A DNA stretch of 64,000 bases from Symbiodinium microadriaticum (GCA_001939145.1 LSRX01000685.1:97102-161101); one strand, 5' to 3'; positions 44,090 through 55,710 are shown, counted from the first letter of the stretch. Notes: generated by a model not told the origin, from the letters alone. Program-made: numbers and translations.

Positions 44090-44440
44090 CTTGATCCAGA
44101 ACTTGCCGCAGGCTTTGCGGCTGGGCTCGGGCGGGCTCATTGTGCGACTGCTCGAAAGACCAATGCACTTGTGGTGCAAACGCTGCCGGCAAGGGCAGCA
44201 GCTCAAGTTCCTCGATCCACCTGTGCGGTTTGCTGGGCGGGCTAAGAGCATCCGCTGCTCTGTTCGCATCCTGCTGAAGAAGCACCGTCTGAGTCTCCAC
44301 TGTGCCAGGGTCACCCGGGCCCCGAGCAGATTCAACCTCCTTGTCGCTCCCAGTGCCACTGCCATCGGACACTGCCTCGACCTCCTCCTCGGATTCACCG
44401 TTCGGCAAGGGGCTGTAAGTGGATCCTCGTCCTTGCATCT
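44090..44440 (-). CDS. Candidate exon, acidic low-complexity region
   Basis: Minus-strand frame: SPLPNGESEEEVEAVSDGSG then TGSDKEVESARGPGDPGTVE, and WIEELELLPLPAAFA. It is acidic, Ser/Gly-rich and likely disordered. It follows the membrane-helix exon at 44602-44748 in transcript order, so a cytoplasmic tail is possible. Boundaries unresolved. Confidence 0.3.
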
Positions 44441-44601
44441 CTGTGGGAGTCGGACACAACAACCAGCTCGGCTTCGAACAAAACAATGCTTCGGACACCA
44501 AGCAACACTACTATAAGAACCTGGACAGTTAGAACTGGGGCATCTACAACTCTACTTGTTCGAGGGCGAAACAGGGATACCATTACGATTTACTCAGACC
44601 C

Positions 44602-44748
44602 CTATATTCCACGCCAGTCTCGGGTGCAAAGGTGCAGGCGGAAGAGGATGACCAGAACTGCGATGGAGGCCGCGACCCCTGCCACGGTGATGAGCCAAAA
44701 GCTCCAGCTTTCCAGCTGCTGTGCCAACCGTGTGCCCGGGGGTCTTGC
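44602..44748 (-). CDS. Candidate exon, single membrane helix
   Basis: Minus-strand frame RPPGTRLAQQLESWSFWLIT then VAGVAASIAVLVILFRLHLC and TRDWRGI, followed by TAG. This is a clear ~22-residue transmembrane helix with a positively charged flank on the following side. The open frame starts just after an in-frame TGA with an AAAG acceptor-like site. It probably belongs with the EF-hand exon upstream on the same strand. Confidence 0.45.
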   Translation of the reverse strand, partial: ARPPGTRLAQQLESWSFWLITVAGVAASIAVLVILFRLHLCTRDWRGI

Positions 44749-45440
44749 CTTTCAGCAAACAAACAGAAACATGGAATCACCATAACAGCAATGCTGCTGA
44801 CTTCATACTTTTCACAATGATAAAACTGACAGGTCCCACGATTCAGACTCAGTACGAAGTGGTCACCACTACATGTCAACAGTGTTGACCGCAGCAGCCA
44901 TACTACTGCCCCAAGGTTGGAACGGCTTGTACAAGTACCAGTACTAGGGACTAGAGATGATCGTTGAGTTGACATTGTGTAGATGGGGCGGAGTCCTGGT
45001 CAACAACCCGGTTTAAGTGCCTTAAATGGTCATAGTATTTGCGACCATACTCTGGGCATCTCTGGGCCAAGTCGCTAGATGACAAGCAATATTCTGCTCT
45101 CATCATAAGAAACAAGCTCGGGTTCTTACTCGTCTGTGCAAGTAGAGGAAATGACATCGCTGGCCTTGCGAGTGCCCGACTGTAGCTTGGAAAGCCCTGC
45201 ATTCGTACTGCTCGAAGTAATCCCAAGACGAGCCGTTGTTTTACTGGCTACGTTGGCGATCCAGCCACAGGCCATAGGCACAAGACAGTAGAAGATGTGC
45301 AACAACAGACATCGTTTGTGAAAGTGTGCCTCTCCGCCGAAGGGCAGCACATACCGTCGAAAAGCCGGAATACTTGTAACAAGCAACGAAAACACGGCTG
45401 CATCCTAGCAGGAGCCGGGCAACTATGAGATCGGGGCCAC

Positions 45441-45531
45441 CGATGCCATAAGCTGTGTCGAACTCCGCCCGACTCATCTGCTGGTCTCCGTCCGTGTCGA
45501 TGAGGTGCGCAGCTGGTCTCCAGGGCGTCAC
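45441..45531 (-). CDS. Candidate exon with EF-hand calcium-binding loop
   Basis: 91-nt exon between acceptor ATTGCAG|G and donor ATCG|GTGG. It encodes VTPWRPAAHLIDTDGDQQMS then RAEFDTAYGI. The loop DTDGDQQMSRAE has Asp at 1, 3 and 5, Ser at 9 and Glu at 12, with Met at the hydrophobic position 8. Gln replaces the usual Gly at 6. This is a good single EF-hand, so calcium binding is likely. Other exons of the gene are not resolved. Confidence 0.55.
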
Positions 45532-45569
45532 CTGCAATCCAATGTTTCGTGCCGGGTGATAACTTGGGG

Positions 45570-45660
45570 GATTATTATTCATTCATTCATTCATTCATTT
45601 ATTTATTTATTTATTATTGTTATTATTATATATTATTAGTGTTGTTATTGTTATTATTGT
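45570..45660 (+). repeat. (ATTC)n/(ATTT)n and ATT microsatellite
   Basis: ATTC tetramers, ATTT tetramers, then ATT triplets. Confidence 0.95.
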
Positions 45661-45757
45661 TGGTGTTACTCTTATTACATCATCAGCAGCAGCCTTATGT
45701 ATTATCGTTCACTATAATTGCAGAAAGGACTGTCTGATATTAGTAGTTGGTTAATAC

Positions 45758-45762
45758 ATGCA

Positions 45763-45794
<32 letters not shown>

Positions 45795-45812
45795 CACATA
45801 CATATACACACA
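45758..45812 (+). repeat. (TA)n-(CA)n microsatellite
   Basis: TA runs with CATA interruptions followed by ACAC/CATA. Confidence 0.9.
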
Positions 45813-46134
45813 TGCACATTGTGAAGGACACGGGTCTGTTCCGCACTCGCGTTGCTATCGTCATTCATGTTACACGTACAGGTCATGCCGTCTCAAGATT
45901 GCCGTTATCGGCACATGGACGTCGCAGGGTCATCATTTAGACTGTAGACTCGAAATGCGACTGTCTCGCGCGTTACATATTACATGGCGTCCCTTGCTGC
46001 TGCTTGCATTCTTACGAGCATCACCAAGACTTTCACGTCTTCGGATGAATCCCAATCTTTAGCCTGCAGCAAGCTTCTCTCGCCTTCGCGCAGCCTCCGC
46101 CGCACAGTAGGGCTGCCACTACACCAGCAAAACA

Positions 46135-46350
46135 TGCATACAAAAGCACACGCGCACACACATGCACGCACGAACACGCGAATACATGCATGAATGCATG
46201 CACACATGCATACACACTTACTTACGTACATAAGCACATGGACACATGCACATATATGTATATACACATACATTTGCATACTTATCTATATTTATACTTG
46301 TATTCATGTTTATATGTTCATATTTACACACACACACACACACATACACA
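46135..46350 (+). repeat. CACA/CATA-rich microsatellite cluster
   Basis: Imperfect CA, CATA and TGCA words, ending in a CA run at 46325-46350. Open frames here are artefacts. Confidence 0.85.
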
Positions 46351-46359
46351 GAGACACAG

Positions 46360-47290
46360 ACAGAGACAAAGCAAAGACCCGGCATTCGGCCAGTGGTTCC
46401 AGAAGCTCTGGAAGCGGCTCCAGGGCAGCGCGCCTCTTCGAATCCGCGCGAGTTGAGCGACTCCGGATTCAGGTTGGATGGTTCAGGGTCCAGGAGGGAC
46501 GCGGGTTTTGGGCGTTGAGGATTTGGCCTATAAGGCCTCTGACTTTCCACAAATCCCGATTCCACACATCCAGCGGGCCTCTTGCGTCGGCCGTCGGGGC
46601 CACCAGGGTCTTCCAAGCCGCATCACTGGAGTTCCCTGCTAATCCTGCTGAAGCATGAAAGGGTCTCGAGTGCTTTTAAGTTTCGCCGCTCACACCCGCA
46701 CACTTCAGACGAGTTCTGTTGGTGTTGGTTTGTTCGGACGTGAGACATCGAGCTGCAAACAACAGCGGGCCCCACTGAAGCTATCTTCCCAAGACCGAAC
46801 AGATGTGACAGGTATCAGGAAAGATTCAGCTCGGTCCAGCCAAAATCCTGTGGTCGAGTTCAAGCAATCAACACTCGGCATGAACAGGACTAGAGCAAAT
46901 TGAAAAGACAGCCGCTTTGTGACTGAGAAAGTTCGAGCTGCCTACGGTGTGAAAGCCTAAGCACGGGACTGCAGTCAGGAGTGGTAACGAAAACATCTTG
47001 AGGCTGCAGGAACCCCGGCCCGTCCGAACCGGCCCAGCGCCCACGTGCGCCAAGCCTTGCTCTAGGCTCAGGGTCCCTCAGTGGGCTTACAGGGCCGAGT
47101 CTAGGACACTGAGGGATCAATTGAACCAACATTCCGCTACCTTTGAGCCGTAGGCCTGCGCGAAAAGACGAAGCCCCAAGCCTTACAGCTTCCGAGGTGC
47201 CTGCATGTACGCTTCATTCCCTCAAAACATGCTCGGACTTCTCAATCATGCTCGCGAGAGCTGGTGAAGCACCCTCAACAAACCTGACAT
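46360..47290. other. Unassigned sequence
   Basis: No gene supported. Open frames on both strands are short and lack domain character. Confidence 0.4.
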
Positions 47291-47324
47291 CTTCATAAAT
47301 ACACATTATCGTGGGTTGTACATG

Positions 47325-47509
47325 TGTAAATATAAATATAAATATAAATAAATCTGTATATATATATATACATACATACATATACATACATATACATAAA
47401 TATGTATGTACACATATACATATACATATACACACACATAGAATATATACGTGTATATATACATATATATGTATACATACATACATGCACACATACATAC
47501 ATACATACA

Positions 47510-47540
<31 letters not shown>
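47325..47540 (+). repeat. (AAAT)n, (TA)n and (CATA)n microsatellites
   Basis: Runs of ATAA, TA, CATA and ACATAT. They give long spurious Tyr/Ile/Cys frames on both strands. Confidence 0.95.
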
Positions 47541-47542
<2 letters not shown>

Positions 47543-47786
47543 GAGCCCGATACCTTTCGGGTCTATATAACCGCGATTTGTTGTCTTCAGTACAAAATGG
47601 AAAGTAAAATGGATCCTGTAGGCATAAACCCGTTATAAAGGCACGCACCGAAAAGTTTCAGACCATTCTGGATATTTCTTTCAAATGTGGAATTACACAC
47701 GTTTGATCATGTTCCAGTCGAACTAGGCATGTGTAGATGAACATCAGTCCAGTCGCGATAGGTGACTGTATGCACGACATACTACA

Positions 47787-47985
47787 ANAATTATTTCAAT
47801 TATTTCAATTATCAAGGCCGCTTTGTGAATTGAAATAATTGAAATAATTGAAATCCCGGAGTTCGGTGTGCCGAAGCCACCAAACCCCCGGATTTAAATA
47901 ATTTAAATAATTGAAATAATTGAAATAATTGAAATAATTCAAATCGGGCGGATTTAAATTATTTCAATTATTTCAATTATCATCT
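47787..47985. repeat. Palindromic (ATTATTTCA)n 9-mer satellite
   Basis: Repeats of ATTATTTCA and its complement TGAAATAAT alternate in blocks: forward at 47790-47813, complement at 47827-47853 and 47889-47942, forward again at 47954-47985. They are separated by short GC-rich spacers. The blocks can fold on each other. An N at 47788 sits at the left edge. Confidence 0.8.
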
Positions 47986-48036
47986 ATTATAAAGGAAGGA
48001 AATAGGGCGCAAAATAGACCCTAGAGGAGCCTCTCT

Positions 48037-48051
48037 CATACATATATATAC

Positions 48052-48087
<36 letters not shown>

Positions 48088-48225
48088 TTGTATGTATGTG
48101 GTATCATCTACAAAAAATGAAAGTATACTACACATACATATATAATATGTATGATATGTAATATATATATATATATATATATGTATACATACATACATAC
48201 ATACATACATACATACATACATAGG
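48037..48225 (+). repeat. (TA)n, (GT)n and (CATA)n microsatellites
   Basis: TA/GT run at 48037-48100, TA run at 48160-48182, and CATA run to 48222. Confidence 0.95.
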
Positions 48226-48716
48226 TTGGCTTTGCTTCCTAAACTCTGCTCGGAGGCTGCAACGTCGACTGCGGTCTTCGACTCGTTGAAACGCTCACAG
48301 CCCGGAGGCGCCTCCGGCGATTGCTCTTGGGGTTTCTTTTGCCTCCTACTACGGGGGAGACAAAACTCTTAGGGGTTTTCCCCTCTCGCATTGCAGAGAA
48401 CGAAGCTCACGGCGAGGTTAGATAGAGATACCGAAGTATTGCACTACAGTAACACTGCTCTTAGGGGTTTGGGGCTGAGGGTTGCCATGTCACCCGTGTT
48501 ACGATGCTTTAATGGTTATCACTCACAAGAACGACAGCAAGGTGATCAATCATGGAGGTAAACGTTGCGGTGAATGCCAGCTGGTTTTGTGGTTGATTAT
48601 GGTTTGTTGAACGACAATGCGATGACCAGGGCGATTGTGATGACGGTGTTAACGATAGCCGATAGCCATCCTTATCTTATCAGGGCCTAGGATTTCCTTC
48701 ACCAGGCTGCTCCTGT

Positions 48717-48726
48717 GTGCAACTGC

Positions 48727-48757
<31 letters not shown>

Positions 48758-48896
48758 AGCACTACCCGGCCACCAGCACCAGCACCAGCACCAGCGCCGT
48801 TGTGTGTTATCGATGGTTGGCTTTGCAGTTGCTGTCGGCGCCGGTATTGCTGGCACTGTCGCTGCTGCTCTTGTGGCTTCTTCACGTACGGTCATG
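48717..48896 (+). CDS. Candidate exon, membrane helix before a GT donor
   Basis: After a (CTG)n tract and a (CAGCAC)n tract the plus strand encodes VLSMVGFAVAVGAGIAGTVA then AALVASSRTVM, one hydrophobic helix. It ends at a canonical donor (CATG|GTAAGC). A CAG acceptor near 48942 begins a possible next exon (LGLSPLRRAPVAPNSVLSPP onward). The upstream (CTG)n part is low complexity, so only 48804-48896 is persuasive. Family unknown. Confidence 0.35.
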
Positions 48897-49239
48897 GTAA
48901 GCTGATTTGCCTTGCAATTGGACACTTCCTGCGGCTGCAGCTGGGCCTGAGTCCTCTTCGTCGCGCCCCTGTTGCTCCCAACTCCGTTCTTTCTCCACCT
49001 TCCCCTCGCTACCGTCATCACGGATACTATCCGCGGCTGCTGTCGTCTCGGAAAGGGTTCCCACCAACCCGTAACCTGAAGCTTGCTTCAACCAGCCTGG
49101 CCAAGTACCTAGCAGCCGAGCGCGGATAGAACCGCATGGCTCCAAAGTCTTTGCGGGCCTTGAACTTGTGAAGCGCTTCATGAATTTATCAGTCGTTCCC
49201 CGCCATGCATCAGTTCCGCTGGCAGGGTTGATTTGCACG

Positions 49240-49420
49240 CTGTGGCTGTTGCAACAGTTGCCGATATCACTGCTGTCGCGTTCGTGATGCTGAAAAACTC
49301 CCCCGAGTTGGATTTATCTGTCTCTCTCAGATGGCAGGCACATCTCTTCATGCTTTGCTCGATCTTAGGACTTATATGCATGTCGTACTCCTGTTCAATG
49401 CAAAACGCCGCCGTGGTGTG
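49240..49420 (+). CDS. Candidate exon, hydrophobic
   Basis: Plus-strand frame AVATVADITAVAFVMLKNSP then ELDLSVSLRWQAHLFMLCSI and LGLICMSYS gives two hydrophobic stretches. It lies downstream of the 48.8-kb membrane exon on the same strand. The minus strand is also open here. Low confidence. Confidence 0.25.
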
Positions 49421-49429
49421 ATCTGCAGC

Positions 49430-51180
49430 CTCCGGGCACGGGCTGATGTCTCCATGGCCTTGGACTCGTTGTGGTGTTTAGGCCTTTTCTGTATGGAGTT
49501 TGGCCTCTTTGCTTGGCCCAGGGGTTGGGCCTTGCGAGGTCACGAGGTCTTCAAAATCTGTAAGGCTTCAGGGCAGGGTTTGCCGGTCTAGGAGTCTAGG
49601 ACATACATACAGGTGTCGGTCGGTGTCGGTTCGGTAGTGCGCATTTACTGCAGCACACACACACACACATGCTTCAGCTGGAGCCGCACAACTTTGGCTA
49701 CGAGGCTTGCAATAGTCCCCACGCCCTCAACCCTAAACCTGGCGAACTCTGATTCCCAAAAGCTGAGGCGGAGCGCTATATCTCAGGACTGTCTCGCTGA
49801 AGCCAGGTGGTCCACTCCTGGATCAATGTGCTGCGGATTTAAATCAGAAGTCTGCATAATTAGGGACAGCATCCTCGCACAATCCGCGAGTATATTTTGA
49901 TATGCCCCAAACCCCTGCCAGAATTATGAAGGCTCCGATAGTAGCTTCCAGCAGGGTTGAGGTCTTGCGGCTGTCAGAGGATTCTAAAAAGTCTAGTCCT
50001 GGATTGAAGGCCTCAGAGTAACTCAAGTGTCTGCCGGCTCTCTAGCCTAATGTTGCACTTACCATGACAGCCTAAGAGTTCAGACAGAGACAGCCCAGTC
50101 TTGGAAGATCAGATCCACCCGAAAAATCAAATCTCAGCTTCCAGGAACCCTTTTGCCCTGAAACGGGCCGTAAGCGCCTATAACGGCACTCCCGCAAGAT
50201 TCCCCCAAGGGTTCTAATCCCGACGCTTCCCAAGTCTCGTGACTTCGGAATTTTACACCCGACGCTCACAAAACTAAACCTCAGAGCCGAATGCTCTCCA
50301 CCCTGAAACCCCTCCTCAACTGCAAACGCCAAGTGGAATTGGGAGGTATTGAAGGATCATCATCAGAACCACCCTCATCATCCTCGCACCAAGATCATAC
50401 CTGCAACAGGTCCAGGAGAGTAGCCAGGGAGAGCCAAACATTAGCGAGGCAGCGATCACGCTTTAGCAACAACGCTACGCATGTCAGCAGTTGTGGCTCA
50501 AGGCTCTTGCAGCGCATCATCAGCAGCATGTCCGATGGGAAACGGCCTTTGACCTTGCCAACAAGCGGAGGGTGAGCTCCAAACTACAACTTCACCTCAA
50601 GGTTTCGAGAAGTTCAGCATTTCTTCTCATATAAAAGAGCTCCGCCAAGATCTGCCCATCTGCCTCGAACCCTACTACCGAGATTTCATGCAACCAATGA
50701 CTTTGCTGCAGACTGCCTGCATGCTAAAGCCTGGGGCATCATAGCTCTGACCGGATCTCAGCACGGAAAGCAAGAGAGGAGTTGCAGGGCTTCGGGCTGA
50801 GGGTTTCTTTAACGAACCTCGAACCCTACGTTTTAATAATTCTACTACGAAGCCTTGCAGAAGCCGTTTCAAAGCAAAGAGCCGCGCCACCCCATGAACC
50901 TCTGCAAGACTGCTCTGAGGTACCAGTCTACAAGCCAAGCCTCAGACTTCAGCCCCCTAGCGCTGCAACAAGTTGAATGCCCAAAACCCCGAGCCCCTCC
51001 GCAACGCAAGCCAGTGCAGCGAAAACCGGGTGCCCGGCATCCAGCCATTCCGCTGCAACTGCGGCCCCGCTGTATACCAGGGCCAGGTTGCCAAACCTGG
51101 GCTTTTGGGCTTTTGCGCTCTAGTTCTAGCCCTGGTGAGCTGCTGAAGGAGTTTGTTCTGATTTCAAGTGGCGGACCAAA
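49430..51180. other. Unassigned sequence
   Basis: No gene supported. Includes a CA run at 49655-49670 and several mutually conflicting short frames. Confidence 0.4.
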
Positions 51181-51189
51181 TTCATGAAT

Positions 51190-51594
51190 TCAGTACTGCT
51201 TCATGCTTGCAGTCTCTTCCTTCGTTTGTTCTTGCTTCCTTTTTTCCGCACGTGCTGGTTCAGGCTGGTACAGTGGTCTTGTAATGCGGAGTAAAAACGA
51301 ATCTCTTGGGGCCTGAACTTGCCTGCTTCTGGTGCTCTTTTCTTCTGGGTGTCGTTGCCATATCATGCTGACCATTAGGCTGAAGATTTTGCCGAGCGAC
51401 TGGCCCTCCGTCTTCTCGTCGTTCACGATTCCATCTTGGTGGCTTACTAGGAAAGTATCCGGGCCCGGGTCGTAGAGCTCCAGGTCAACATCCACGCCGG
51501 CAACAGACGCGTTCAGCTCGACATGGACCGTAAGATCCTGCAGGCCTTGTGGGACATTGACCACCAAAGTTTGACCTGGCAAATGCAGCTTCAA
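51190..51594 (-). CDS. Candidate exon, beta-rich domain
   Basis: Minus-strand frame preceded by acceptor-like TTGTCCAG. It reads KLHLPGQTLVVNVPQGLQDL, TVHVELNASVAGVDVDLELY and DPGPDTFLVSHQDGIVN, then a Lys/Glu/Gln-rich tail to TASMKQY. Alternating hydrophobics and 'VDVDLELYDPG' suggest a secreted beta-sandwich repeat like those common in algal surface proteins. That is a resemblance only. No ATG starts the frame, so this is an internal or last exon, and the charged tail may run into intron. Confidence 0.45.
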   Translation of the reverse strand: MKLHLPGQTLVVNVPQGLQDLTVHVELNASVAGVDVDLELYDPGPDTFLVSHQDGIVNDEKTEGQSLGKIFSLMVSMIWQRHPEEKSTRSRQVQAPRDSFLLRITRPLYQPEPARAEKRKQEQTKEETASMKQY

Positions 51595-51879
51595 TCCACG
51601 ACAGGAAAGCTGGACAACTTATGTGGAACAACCAGGGGAGCGAACACCAAACCCACTAGACATCGTCGTACTAGCCGTCACGTCCCAGCCGTCACATCAC
51701 AGCAGCAGCAGCAGTAGCCACAACAGAAGCAATAACAAGGCCCACAATTTGACAATGAAGATGTTGATCGTGACGCTCATGGGACTACCTGCTGCGTCTC
51801 CTCCTGCTACTCCTGCTAGTCTTACTCGTCCTGCTACAGTGCTTTAACGGCTACTGCCTCTGCTACCGCGTTTGGTGTT

Positions 51880-51885
51880 GCCACT

Positions 51886-51922
<37 letters not shown>

Positions 51923-52249
51923 CAGCAGGAGCAGCAGGAGCAGCAGGAGCAGCAGGAGCAGCAGGAGCAGCAGGAGCAGCAGGAGCAGCAGGAGCAGCAG
52001 GAGCAGCAGGAGCAGCAGGAGCAGCAGGAGCAGCAGGAGCAGCAGGAGCAGCAGGAGCAGCAGGAGCAGCAGGAGCAGCAGGAGCAGCAGGAGCAGCAGG
52101 AGCAGCAGGAGCAGCAGGAGCAGCAGGAGCAGCAGGAGCAGCAGGAGCAGCAGGAGCAGCAGGAGCAGCAGGAGCAGCAGGAGCAGCAGGAGCAGCAGGA
52201 GCAGCAGGAGCAGCAGGAGCAGCAGGAGCAGCAGGAGCAGCAGGAGCAG
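51880..52249 (+). repeat. (CAG)n then 9-bp (GAGCAGCAG)n array
   Basis: About 12 CAG triplets followed by roughly 35-37 nearly perfect GAGCAGCAG units up to an N at 52250. It gives artefact frames of Glu-Gln-Gln on plus and Ala-Ala-Pro on minus. Confidence 0.95.
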
Positions 52250-52250
52250 N

Positions 52251-52302
<52 letters not shown>

Positions 52303-52321
52303 CGACGACGACGACGACGAC
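52251..52321 (+). repeat. (TAG)n then (ACG)n triplet array
   Basis: About 16 TAG/AGT triplets then ACG triplets, directly after the N. Confidence 0.95.
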
Positions 52322-52354
52322 TCCTATATTCGCTACTGCTAATCACTTCCCCCC

Positions 52355-52640
52355 TTTACTCAACATCCCCCTAATAATAAAACCACATTGGGGCGAATGT
52401 TCCCGAAATCAGTCATGCCCTTCAAAACCTAGTCTGAATTCGGGAGGAAGGTTGCGAGGCTCCAAGTACCCTTAGAGCACAGTAAGAGCAAGAGCAGAAG
52501 CGAGTTTGACCCTCAAAAGTGGCAGTAGAGATTGAAAAAAAATAACCCCTAATAACAAAAATACTTTCCGAATTTTTAGTGGGGGCGTCCCCCCGCCTCC
52601 GCCGTTTAATACATTAGGGGAAACGATTAATTCTACTGCT
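52355..52640. mobile_element. MITE-like repeat pair, copy 2
   Basis: Two blocks as at 4.14-4.47 kb: ATCCCCCTAATAATAAAACC through GAAATCA..CTTCAAAACCTAGTCTGAATTC, then CCCCTAATAACAAAAATACT to GTTTAATACATTAGGGGAAA and CGATTAA. Order and orientation match copy 1, with substitutions and a different spacer. Confidence 0.6.
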
Positions 52641-52644
52641 ACTG

Positions 52645-54240
52645 CTACTGCTGCTACAAGCACTACGACGACCACCACCACAGTAGTATAGTCACAGGAA
52701 GACCTGTAGCATTAAAGTCCTAGTACTGTAGGAGCCCATGTAACGTATCCGCCTGGCATGTGATAGAAGCGAGCGCGCCCTTGGCCACCGAGACAGCTGA
52801 ACACGATGTGAGAGACTCGGTAAAAGCCAGAAGGACAAGCTCTGGAGTCCAAGTGATCCTCGTTCGCGCTCTCGTTGACCATTTCGAGCCATCCCAACCA
52901 CGGGGTGAGACCGGATCCGGTAAAGCCAAGCGGGGCACGAGCCTGTTAGCTTTGATAAACCTGCTTCGGAGTCGAGTCTGGCTGTGGCCGCATGCGGTGC
53001 TTTTGACTGCATCTGTATGCGTTTGTGATGCGTCACAGGTTTGAGCATGCGCCTGCAGTTTAATGATAAGCACAGGTCCTAGAAATTGGGGCAGGAGCAC
53101 TGTCGTGATGCAGGGAACTGAATCGCAGGCAGGATTGCCTGAACGATGGCTTCCATCTGCCCCAGTAGAGCCTGGGAAACCACACGCATACAGGGCCTTC
53201 ACGGTTTAACGAGGTTCTACAGGCTTCGACTGCAAGTGCTGGCAAAATCAAGGATTCCTAAAACCTATCGGTATGGAGACCTTGAAGCCGAAGGGATCAA
53301 AGAGTCGCTGCCCAGGGCCAGACGTCCGGCTTGGTTTCCGCATCTTGTTGAGAGGCATAGCCCTGCAAAGCGCGGTGAGTCAGATTTGCACTACAATCTT
53401 TCGAAGCCCAGTCTGACCCGGTTTCTTGAAGCTTACGCTAGTTTGGCATCATGACTATACAACAGCTTGCCAAGGTGCTTAACGGCTGATTCTCAGAATA
53501 CCTCGAAGCTGGCCTGCATCTGCCACCCGGGACGTGGCTCTTCCTCGCTCAAAGACCTGTTGAGTGAACATCTCGTGCAACCTTGCGCGTAAGCTTGAGT
53601 GTCATGTTCTTTGTTCTCACAAGCTTGGAGAATTCTCGTGGCAACGACTTCTGCTGCTGTTGCTCCTCCGGCTGCCGCTTCACATTGACGTCTTTTGCTA
53701 GATTCTAGAGGCTATGACTACCACCGGACCAGTACTGCTTACTACTACGTACTACTACTGACCGGCTTTATTTGCACGCATCTGCTACTACTTGCTACGA
53801 CTTACTACGACATACAGTCTATGTACTATGACTGACGGCGACAGACTTCTCCCAGTCCTTACTAACTCGGCAGTACACACAGCGACAGCAGACGGCAAAC
53901 GTCAAGTACCTGCACTTGAGCAGGCCACACGAATTTTCTAGGTCTGTTGGCGGACACAGGTATGAATCGCAAAACAACAAAACTAAGACTGCACTCTCGA
54001 TGCTAGCATCCTCCGTGGTGGAAGTGGGTGGTGCAAGGCGGCATGCTTGTGCCAATCGTCATTGAGGTCTCGCTTGTGTGCATCATGGGCATAGCTTCAC
54101 AAAAACCTAACTCTCCGAAAGCTCTCTGTAACCCTCTCTCGGTCGTGAGTGAGTTGCGGCAAATTCGTGACGCCACACATTTGCATAATGGATTTCGTTC
54201 TCATCTGACGAGACTTTGACATCCCGCCGTCCCCCATTCC
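52645..54240. other. Unassigned sequence
   Basis: No firm gene. A plus-strand frame at 53146-53454 (KTYRYGDLEAEGIKESLPRA) is mildly protein-like. CTA/ACT-rich low complexity lies at 53725-53815. Confidence 0.3.
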
Positions 54241-54247
54241 ACTCCCA

Positions 54248-54415
54248 CTACCAAGGAAAGTCCCATAAGATTGTTGGACAGGACTGTCTGGTTAGTGCTT
54301 GGCAAGGCGGGGAGCGGGGGGTGCCTGCTGCGGCCGCAGGCATTGAATCGGGAGCGACGAGGACGAAGACGACGACACCGGCGAATGCCACCACCAGCAA
54401 AGCGAGCAGCAAGAG
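54248..54415 (-). CDS. Candidate exon, membrane helix
   Basis: After an acceptor-like TGTAG| the minus strand encodes LLLLALLVVAFAGVVVFVLV then APDSMPAAAAGTPRSPPCQA, a strong hydrophobic helix with a polar Pro/Ala tail. A GT follows at the end (CCTTG|GTAGTG). It could be an internal exon of a membrane protein. No family recognised. Confidence 0.35.
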   Translation of the reverse strand, partial: LLLLALLVVAFAGVVVFVLVAPDSMPAAAAGTPRSPPCQALTRQSCPTILWDFPW

Positions 54416-54419
54416 CTAC

Positions 54420-55590
54420 ACTCAAGAGAAGTGCGGAGCTATCCCTTCATATGTCATAAGTGACAGCCAGCTGCACCTATCTTTGGCCCAGGGCAGAACC
54501 GTGCAGGGGCCCCATGGCTTTGGGGTTTACAAGGCTTCTGGGATTTTGAGGCTTCGGCGCTCACACTGGATTTTGAGGTTTAAGGCTCCGTGGCGTGCGC
54601 CTTTCGTCTGGGATTCGGAGTGGGGTGTTTTCGGCTTCAGGACGGCAGGGCCTCGGTGTCTTCGCATGTGGGACTGAGCCTGGCTGAAGGCCGAGACGGA
54701 CGCCCAGCTTGCAATTAGAAGCTAGAGTGCTCTAGCGAGCGGCTGCCAAAGCAAGGGTCCATGAAGCCCATCCCCCACGCTCGTGCACACAGCCACAGCA
54801 ATGCGCACACACACACACACACACTCACACTTGCAGACCAGTCGTCCTTACTTAGATGGATGCTGTTTGTGCTAGATTGTTACGCACACATCACCAGGCT
54901 ATCACTCGTTCAGATCACTTGCTCAGCAGGTACGTTTTCACACCTACCATCGCAGTCTTCGTTGGCCGCAGCTCCGATGGTAGGCCTGCGGCCCCCTGCT
55001 TTGATACAAACTGCTACATCCTACATCCATCGGAACAGGAGTCACACGCACACACACACACACACACACAGACAGACACACCTCTGCCTGCCTACACCGG
55101 CTACACCCACACCTGGAACCGATCCCAAAGACGTGAAGGGCAGCGTCTCTTTGTCCCGGCATTTGCACCTCTGCCCCCTTTGGGGGAAGTGAGCCGCTGG
55201 GTGTGAAACGCGAGGGGTGAGTCGTTTTCGTTCCCACGATGCTTCACCCAATTGCAATAGGTGCGACAGTGTTGCACAAGTAACAACATCGCCTATGGTA
55301 CAAACTTTAATGCGAAACTCCTGAAACCTCGAGCGCCCCTACACTGCCGAGGCACGCTCAGCACAGCTTCGAAGTGTGGAGGTTGGTCCTGGCTCCGAAT
55401 GTTTAAAAATCAACCCCCTTACAGTGTTCACACTCGCACTGAGATCTCGCCTGGCTAGTCTGCTTGATGTGTTTAGGAAATTTAGGATGTTCGGCAATCC
55501 TCTTGAAGTGGCGATGATCTTGCTTCCTGATGTAATTAGGTTTGCTGGTGCTCCTGTCAGTAGAAACTCAGTATAGAACTCGCAGCACAT
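54420..55590. other. Unassigned, with CA microsatellites
   Basis: CA runs at 54805-54832 and 55040-55080. No gene supported. Confidence 0.5.
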
Positions 55591-55657
55591 GAGCAGCGGC
55601 TACTCGGCAAAGACGGTCACAATTCCCGCGATAACCAATACTACCACAACCACGAGC

Positions 55658-55666
55658 AATGATGAT

Positions 55667-55698
<32 letters not shown>

Positions 55699-55710
55699 GC
55701 TGCAGCAGCA
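55658..55710 (+). repeat. (ATC)n trinucleotide repeat
   Basis: About 10 CAT/ATC triplets followed by degenerate CAGCAT. It yields poly-His or poly-Ile artefact frames. Confidence 0.9.

Noticed and set aside
47214-47648. Cys/Tyr/Val repeat frames on the minus strand
   Set aside because: Microsatellite translation (CATA/TA).
51834-52346. 170-residue minus-strand frame of Ala-Ala-Pro and Thr repeats
   Set aside because: Pure translation of the 9-bp and triplet microsatellites, and it crosses an N.
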